From: Prochlorococcus sp. AG-355-N18
GTDB lineage: Bacteria > Cyanobacteriota > Cyanobacteriia > PCC-6307 > Cyanobiaceae
Assembly (NCBI GenBank): GCA_003278535.1
Contig: QCEG01000002.1
Coordinates: 62,001-126,000 of the forward strand
Direction: 5' to 3'
Length of the DNA: 64,000 bases
Shown here: one piece after another, positions 58,890 through 64,000 of the stretch
Layout of the letters: each line of letters opens with the position of its first letter
Position numbering within the stretch: position 1 is the stretch's first letter
Program-made: the position numbers and the translations under genes
Notes under the pieces: model-generated
What the model was told of the DNA's origin: nothing
The model's input: the letters and a program-made list of their open reading frames with translations, nothing else
The model's database searches: none

Positions 58890-60284
58890 ATGAAAAATCA
58901 AGATACTAGTCTTAATCCTGAGTGGGCGAGAAGAATTAAGCAGGTTGGTATGCGAGCTTTTGAAGTTGAAGAAATGCTTCGTCTTGGATTCCTTGAGCCT
59001 AATGACTTAAATATTGAAGAGTTTGAAAAAGCAGCTTTAAATTTAAAGGATATAAGAAATAAGTTAGAAAAAACTAATATAGAAATTGAGTCATTAAATA
59101 ATGTTGACATTGCGATTGATAAAATAAGATCTAAAAGAATTAAAGATGTAAAGATAAAAGCAGAACTTAGAAAAAATAATAAAGAAAAAGAAAAAACCAG
59201 AAGATTAGAAGAGAATAAAATTAATCGTATTAATTGCCCAAATTTTCTTGGAAGAGAAGTTTCCAATAGACTTAAATTTATTGGCGGAGACGAAGAATTA
59301 GTTAAAAGAAATGGGTTGCCAAAAATTATTTCTTTTCTTGATTTGTCTTCAGCTTTGGGATTAGATCCTAAAGATCTTCAATGGCTTGTTTATAGCAGAG
59401 AAGATTCTTCTATAGATCACTACACACGTTTTTATATTCCTAAAAGATCTGGAGAAAAAAGACTGATTTCTAGTCCAAAACCAATCCTTAGAAAAGCTCA
59501 AAGTTGGGTATTGAATGAAATTTTAGAAAAAATAAAATTACATCCAGCAGCTATGGCATTTAGGTCGGGAGTATCTATTCTAGATAATGCTTCATTGCAT
59601 GTGAAAAAAGAAATAGTTTTACGTATAGATCTTAAAGACTTCTTCCCTTCGATAGTATTTCCCCGAGTCCGCGGTTTTTATGAATCACTGGGATATAACC
59701 CTGGAGTTGCTTCAGTTTTGGCATTACTTTGCACAGACAGTCCAAGAGTACTTTTGAAGCAAGATGATAAATCATATTTTGTTGAAGTAGGCGAAAGATG
59801 TTTACCCCAGGGGGCATGTACTTCTCCAAATCTTGCAAATTTAATATCAAATAATCTTGATAAGAGAATTTCTGCTTATGCAGAAAAATCTAAATGGATT
59901 TATTCAAGATATGCTGATGATCTTATCTTTTCAACTAAAGAAAAAATTAAAAATCCAAATGGTTTGATTAACGGCATTTCTAAAATAATTTCAAATGAAG
60001 GATTTATAGTTAATCAAAAGAAAACACGCATAATGCGGAAGTCAAACAGGCAAATAGTTACTGGTTTATTAGTTAATGATGAAGTAAGGTTAACTAAAAG
60101 AGACTTACATCGTTTCAGAGCATTTTTTCATAATTGTAAAATTAATGGAATAGAAAAAGTTTCTAATGAAATCGGAAAAGATGCTATGTCAGTTGCAAAA
60201 GGTTATTTATCTTATGTAAATATAATTTCACCATCTACTGCAAATAAGTTTCTTAATTTAAATCCTTGGTTATCAATTAATTAA
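58890..60284 (+). CDS. Retron-type reverse transcriptase
   Basis: VLRIDLKDFFPSI, DNASLH (NAxxH), LPQGACTSPNLANL, YSRYADDLIFS, RQIVTGLLVND (VTG). ATG at 58890 preferred over TTG at 58875. Confidence 0.95.
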   Translation: MKNQDTSLNPEWARRIKQVGMRAFEVEEMLRLGFLEPNDLNIEEFEKAALNLKDIRNKLEKTNIEIESLNNVDIAIDKIRSKRIKDVKIKAELRKNNKEKEKTRRLEENKINRINCPNFLGREVSNRLKFIGGDEELVKRNGLPKIISFLDLSSALGLDPKDLQWLVYSREDSSIDHYTRFYIPKRSGEKRLISSPKPILRKAQSWVLNEILEKIKLHPAAMAFRSGVSILDNASLHVKKEIVLRIDLKDFFPSIVFPRVRGFYESLGYNPGVASVLALLCTDSPRVLLKQDDKSYFVEVGERCLPQGACTSPNLANLISNNLDKRISAYAEKSKWIYSRYADDLIFSTKEKIKNPNGLINGISKIISNEGFIVNQKKTRIMRKSNRQIVTGLLVNDEVRLTKRDLHRFRAFFHNCKINGIEKVSNEIGKDAMSVAKGYLSYVNIISPSTANKFLNLNPWLSIN

Positions 60285-60294
60285 ATTATTTTAT

Positions 60295-60690
60295 TGATGA
60301 CGGTCTATGTCCTGATTTAGACACTTTAGCAAATGGAAGATTTGCCTATATTACGATCAGTGATTTTTATAAACTTTTTAAAAATAATATAGTAAATATT
60401 TCATTTGGAATTGGTTATGAATTGGATTGGGTTGAAAGTTATACTGCCCAGGCAAATGAATTAAAAAAATTAGAAAAATTTATTATTAAAAACTTGCGAA
60501 TATTATGATTATCTATTTATTGAAAGTTATTTAACTGATGTTGATATAGGCATGTTAGGAAATAAAATCTCATTTAAATCAAATTTCAATTCCAAATCAT
60601 TATTTTTAGATTCTGAGGTTAAAGTCTTTGAAGAGTTTTTAAAAATTACTTTAAGTAACATATTTATATACTTGAAAGTGCATATAGTTT
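60295..60690 (+). pseudogene. Frameshifted, start-less remnant
   Basis: IDDGLCPDLDTLANGRFAYITISDFYKLFKNNIVNISFGIGYELDWVESYTAQANELKKLEKFIIKN then +1 frame TCEYYDYLFIESYLTDVDIGMLGNKISFKSNF...; 3' end uncertain. Confidence 0.5.
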
Positions 60691-61835
60691 TTTAAATATT
60701 CCAGTAATAATGTATATGAAAATTTAAGTTGTTTTATATCAAAATCTTTTTTACTTTTTAAAAAATTTCTATATGAAGATTTTTCATCAAATCTCCCTGC
60801 AGAACCAATAATAGTTATTGTTTTTTCGAGTTTATTTATAGCCTCTTCAAAGTTTTCTAATTCATAATTACATAGTCCTTGTAAATAATACAAATAAATA
60901 AACTCCTCTGAATCATAATCAAAATAATTTAAATCCTCTTTTTTTGATTCATTTAATATTAATATACAATTTTTAAAATAAAATTCTGCAATATTTAAAT
61001 CATTTAAGGCATGTTGAAAATTTCTTAATTCATATATACATAAACTTTTTATGTAGTATTTATTTGCCAAATAATAAGTAATATCAAACCTTTCATTATT
61101 TGTTTTTGGAATAGAATTTTTACAAAATTTTATGCCTTTATTTAAAAAATTAATTGATTCAGTATATTCCTTCTTTTTATATCTATAACAACCATTGATT
61201 AAATAAAATAAATCAGCCTCAGAAGATTTATTAATAAATTTTAGAAGTGAATTTAATTTAGATAAATTATTTGATAAAAAACTATATTTTACAGATATAT
61301 TCCAAATATACCTTTCAAGTTCTGGAAATTTATTTTTGTTATATAAATGTTCGATTAAATTTATATGTCCGGAAAATCTTTTTATTCTTATTAAATTTTT
61401 TTCATATAGTTTTTTATCTTCTTCATATGGAAATAATAAAAAGTTTGTAATGAAATTATAATCAACAATACCAAAGCCAATAATTAAATCTTTTATTTCT
61501 TCAATTATTTTTTGTTTATATCCTTGTGAATTTAGTTGACTAGATTTATGAAAATCTAATAAACATTCTGCAAGTGGGAATGAATATAACTCTTGTTGGT
61601 TCTCTTCTCTTTTAATATCGAAACAAATTTCTTCTCTTTCTATAAGTTTTTTTTTAGTTAAACCTCTTAAAAAATAAGCGTCAGCATTACTTTCATTTAT
61701 GTTGATTGCTTTATTCAAATAATGAATAGCATACATAAGATGATCATTATCAATGCAATCACATGCATATTCAAAAAAATTATCTTCTAGTTCTTCCGAA
61801 TTTTCATATCTTTCAATTAAATAATCCATTATCAA
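60651..61835 (-). CDS. TPR-repeat protein
   Basis: AIHYLNKAININESNADAYFLRGLTKKKL and further TPR-like units. Confidence 0.75.
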   Translation of the reverse strand: MIMDYLIERYENSEELEDNFFEYACDCIDNDHLMYAIHYLNKAININESNADAYFLRGLTKKKLIEREEICFDIKREENQQELYSFPLAECLLDFHKSSQLNSQGYKQKIIEEIKDLIIGFGIVDYNFITNFLLFPYEEDKKLYEKNLIRIKRFSGHINLIEHLYNKNKFPELERYIWNISVKYSFLSNNLSKLNSLLKFINKSSEADLFYLINGCYRYKKKEYTESINFLNKGIKFCKNSIPKTNNERFDITYYLANKYYIKSLCIYELRNFQHALNDLNIAEFYFKNCILILNESKKEDLNYFDYDSEEFIYLYYLQGLCNYELENFEEAINKLEKTITIIGSAGRFDEKSSYRNFLKSKKDFDIKQLKFSYTLLLEYLKNYMHFQVYKYVT

Positions 61836-61838
61836 ATT

Positions 61839-62714
61839 CTATAAGGATAAATTTCTGAATCTTGTAAATTGAGGTTCAAAAAGTAATTTAACAGTACCAA
61901 CAGGGCCATTTCTATGTTTACAAATAATTAGTTCAGATATTCCTCTATCAGTAGTTTCTGGATTGTAGTATTCATCTCGGTAAAGCATTGCAATAAGATC
62001 TGAGGTGCCTTCAAGAGATTTAGTTTCTCTTATATCTCCCAACATTGGTCTTTTGTTGTATCTATATTCAATAGTTCTATTTAGCTGTGATGCTACAAAA
62101 ATTGGGACATCTAATTCAACCGCCATAGATTTTAACTTTATTCCAATTTTGCAAAGTTCATCATCTCTTGATGTTATTAATCTATTATCATCAAGTTCCA
62201 TTAATTGAATATAATCAATAACTATTAGTCCAAGTTTTTTATCTTTTGATTGTTCTTTAATCTCTTTACAAGTATTTGTCATTTCTTCAATTGAAATATT
62301 TTGTTTATCGAATATATAAATTGGCAATTGACTTAATGAGTTTATTCCTTCTCCTAGTAATGGCCATTCATCTTGTTGTAATCTTCCAGTTCTTAATCTA
62401 CCGCTTTCAATTCCTACTTCTAGAGATAATATTCTATAACCTAATTGTTCCTTGCTCATTTCTAATCCAAAGTAGCAAACTGGGAGACTCTGAGATTGGG
62501 CAACATTTTTAGCCATGTTAATCAATAAGGAAGTTTTACCCATAGAAGGTCTTGCACCTAAAACATTTAAGCTGCCTCTTTGAAGGCCTTGTGTCATAGC
62601 ATCAAAATCATAAAAGTTTACTGGTATTCCAGCTGTGCTTTCTCCCAATGATCTTTGTTCTATCTGATTAAATAATTTATTTAAAATCGAATCAAACTTA
62701 CTTTTTTTTTGCAT
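61839..62714 (-). CDS. DnaB C-terminal-domain helicase
   Basis: GARPSMGKTSLLINMA, FGLEMSKEQLGYR, LIVIDYIQLM, KRPMLGDIRETKSLEGTSDLIAMLYR; no N-terminal DnaB domain. Confidence 0.92.
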   Translation of the reverse strand: MQKKSKFDSILNKLFNQIEQRSLGESTAGIPVNFYDFDAMTQGLQRGSLNVLGARPSMGKTSLLINMAKNVAQSQSLPVCYFGLEMSKEQLGYRILSLEVGIESGRLRTGRLQQDEWPLLGEGINSLSQLPIYIFDKQNISIEEMTNTCKEIKEQSKDKKLGLIVIDYIQLMELDDNRLITSRDDELCKIGIKLKSMAVELDVPIFVASQLNRTIEYRYNKRPMLGDIRETKSLEGTSDLIAMLYRDEYYNPETTDRGISELIICKHRNGPVGTVKLLFEPQFTRFRNLSL

Positions 62715-62773
62715 TGAAAAAAATATTCTATATAAATATTGTTCTCACTAAATATCATAGATTCCAAATTTTA

Positions 62774-63307
62774 TTATTTCTCCTCTAAATCTTTACTTTT
62801 TAGTATTTGATAAAGAGAATCCTCCAATGTCAATTTTTTTGCAGCTGATCTAAATTTTTTTAAAGCTACATTTTCTATTTGCCAAATTCTTTGGGTTGAA
62901 AGATTTAGTAATATGCCTATCTCTTTAAGAGTCTTATATTTGCCTGGAATTAATCGATATTTAAAAATAAATTTTTCTTTATAATTTAATTTTTCAAAAC
63001 ATGATTGAAATATTTTTAAAATTCTTTTATTTTCTAGTTCCTTTTTTTTTTCAGAAACTTCTGATTTAAGTATTTCAAAAATATTTGTTTTTTCATCCAG
63101 TTCTTTATATTTTTTGAAGTCCTCTAAAGCCTCTTTGTGCTTATTAAGTTTTGTTTTAGCTACACCCCTAAGCCAATAGATCTCGTTTTGATAAGGGCAA
63201 ATATTTATAGCTAGGGAATATAAAAGAATTGCTTTTTCATAATCATATTTGGAAATTTTATCCTTTGCTTTTTTTATATAAATAAATGGTATTTCATTGA
63301 TATTCAT
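62774..63307 (-). CDS. TPR - sigma-70 region 4 fusion protein
   Basis: N-terminal TPR (ILLYSLAINICPYQNEIYWLRGVAKTKL) and C-terminal TLKEIGILLNLSTQRIWQIENVALKKFRSAAKKL. Confidence 0.82.
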   Translation of the reverse strand: MNINEIPFIYIKKAKDKISKYDYEKAILLYSLAINICPYQNEIYWLRGVAKTKLNKHKEALEDFKKYKELDEKTNIFEILKSEVSEKKKELENKRILKIFQSCFEKLNYKEKFIFKYRLIPGKYKTLKEIGILLNLSTQRIWQIENVALKKFRSAAKKLTLEDSLYQILKSKDLEEK

Positions 63308-63316
63308 AATATGAAT

Positions 63317-64000
63317 TTATTTTTGGATTTGATTATTTAGAATTTTTTTCGCTAATTCACAGTCAAGCTCTGCAGATCTTCTTAGATCATTAAAAGCTTT
63401 CTCATATTCTCCTATTGAATCATAAGCATGAGCTCGATCTACATAGCAAAGGCCTAAAGCCTCTCTTTCTAAATTATCTCCACTTAAAACATTTTTTTCG
63501 TAAATATCTATAAAAAAGCTAAAATCTTTTATTGATTCAGATAATTGCTTTTTTTCTAAATAATATTTTCCTCTTTCAAAATATGATCCAATAATAGAAA
63601 TATTATCAGGATCAAGTTTAATAGCTTGATCTAGATCTTTTATGGCTTTTTCAGGTTTATCAAGAAAATTTAAAACTATACCTCTTCTGTGATATGCAAT
63701 TGCATTATTTTCATCAAATTTAATAGCTAAAGTGTAATCGTCTATGGCTCCATCATCATCTTTAATTAAAAATTTATTTAAACCTCTTTCTAAAAATAAT
63801 TTAGATTTAATATTATTTAATTTTAAATTTTTATCATTTATAGCAATAGCAGAACTATAGTCATCTATTGCCCCTTTGTAGTCTTTTAAAAACCCTTTAA
63901 TATATGCTCTTTTTTGATAAAGAATTACTTGATTTGGATTATTTTTTATTGACTCTGTATAATCCTGGAGGGCTCCTTTTAAATCGCCATTATCTGCTTT
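63317..64000 (-). CDS. TPR-repeat protein, truncated at window edge
   Basis: Repeated AI.DY..AI..D..N..AY..RG pattern on minus strand, open to window end. Confidence 0.75.
   Translation of the reverse strand, partial: KADNGDLKGALQDYTESIKNNPNQVILYQKRAYIKGFLKDYKGAIDDYSSAIAINDKNLKLNNIKSKLFLERGLNKFLIKDDDGAIDDYTLAIKFDENNAIAYHRRGIVLNFLDKPEKAIKDLDQAIKLDPDNISIIGSYFERGKYYLEKKQLSESIKDFSFFIDIYEKNVLSGDNLEREALGLCYVDRAHAYDSIGEYEKAFNDLRRSAELDCELAKKILNNQIQK

Noticed and set aside
58875-60284. RT as part of a diversity-generating retroelement or group II intron
   Set aside because: NAxxH and VTG motifs and the adjacent msr-msd are retron-like; no TR/VR repeat pair, maturase domain or intron domain V was seen.

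Overview
AT-rich window that looks like a Prochlorococcus-type picocyanobacterial chromosome (inferred from gene content: PTOX-like oxidase, CrtH-like, TenA/ThiD, DUF3764/ABM-like small proteins). About 1-23 kb is a mostly ordinary backbone. About 23-64 kb is a composite genomic island. Two things stand out. (1) A ~19-kb integrative element at 26508-45511 lies 3' of tRNA-Thr(GGT). It is bounded by a 47-bp partial tRNA duplication, has a tyrosine recombinase next to the intact tRNA, and has candidate arm-type sites (TTAGTGCGA) at both ends. It fits the tRNA-targeting 'tycheposon' type known from Prochlorococcus. Its cargo includes phnD-phnC-phnE-phnE, an ACR3-type arsenite exporter, a Crp-like regulator, a cytochrome c6-like protein and a cupredoxin. 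(2) A complete-looking retron at 54.2-60.3 kb has a structured non-coding RNA (15-bp a1/a2 stem, AGC at the expected branch site, msr-like hairpins, a 30-bp perfect msd stem). It is followed by three coupled genes: a 926-aa repeat-like protein, a SWIM zinc-finger protein, and a reverse transcriptase with NAxxH, YADD and VTG motifs. This resembles the ARM/WHSWIM/RT retron architecture (Type XIII, from memory). Other notable signals: a recurrent stop-codon-proximal repeat (TTGACAGTCRATCTAAAAT plus terminator) on small island genes, a tightly overlapping operon with a Cas4/RecB-like nuclease and twin palindromic operators, a TPR-sigma-region-4 fusion next to a DnaB C-terminal helicase, an arfB gene split by a -1 shift at an A8 tract, and duplicated micro-operons.
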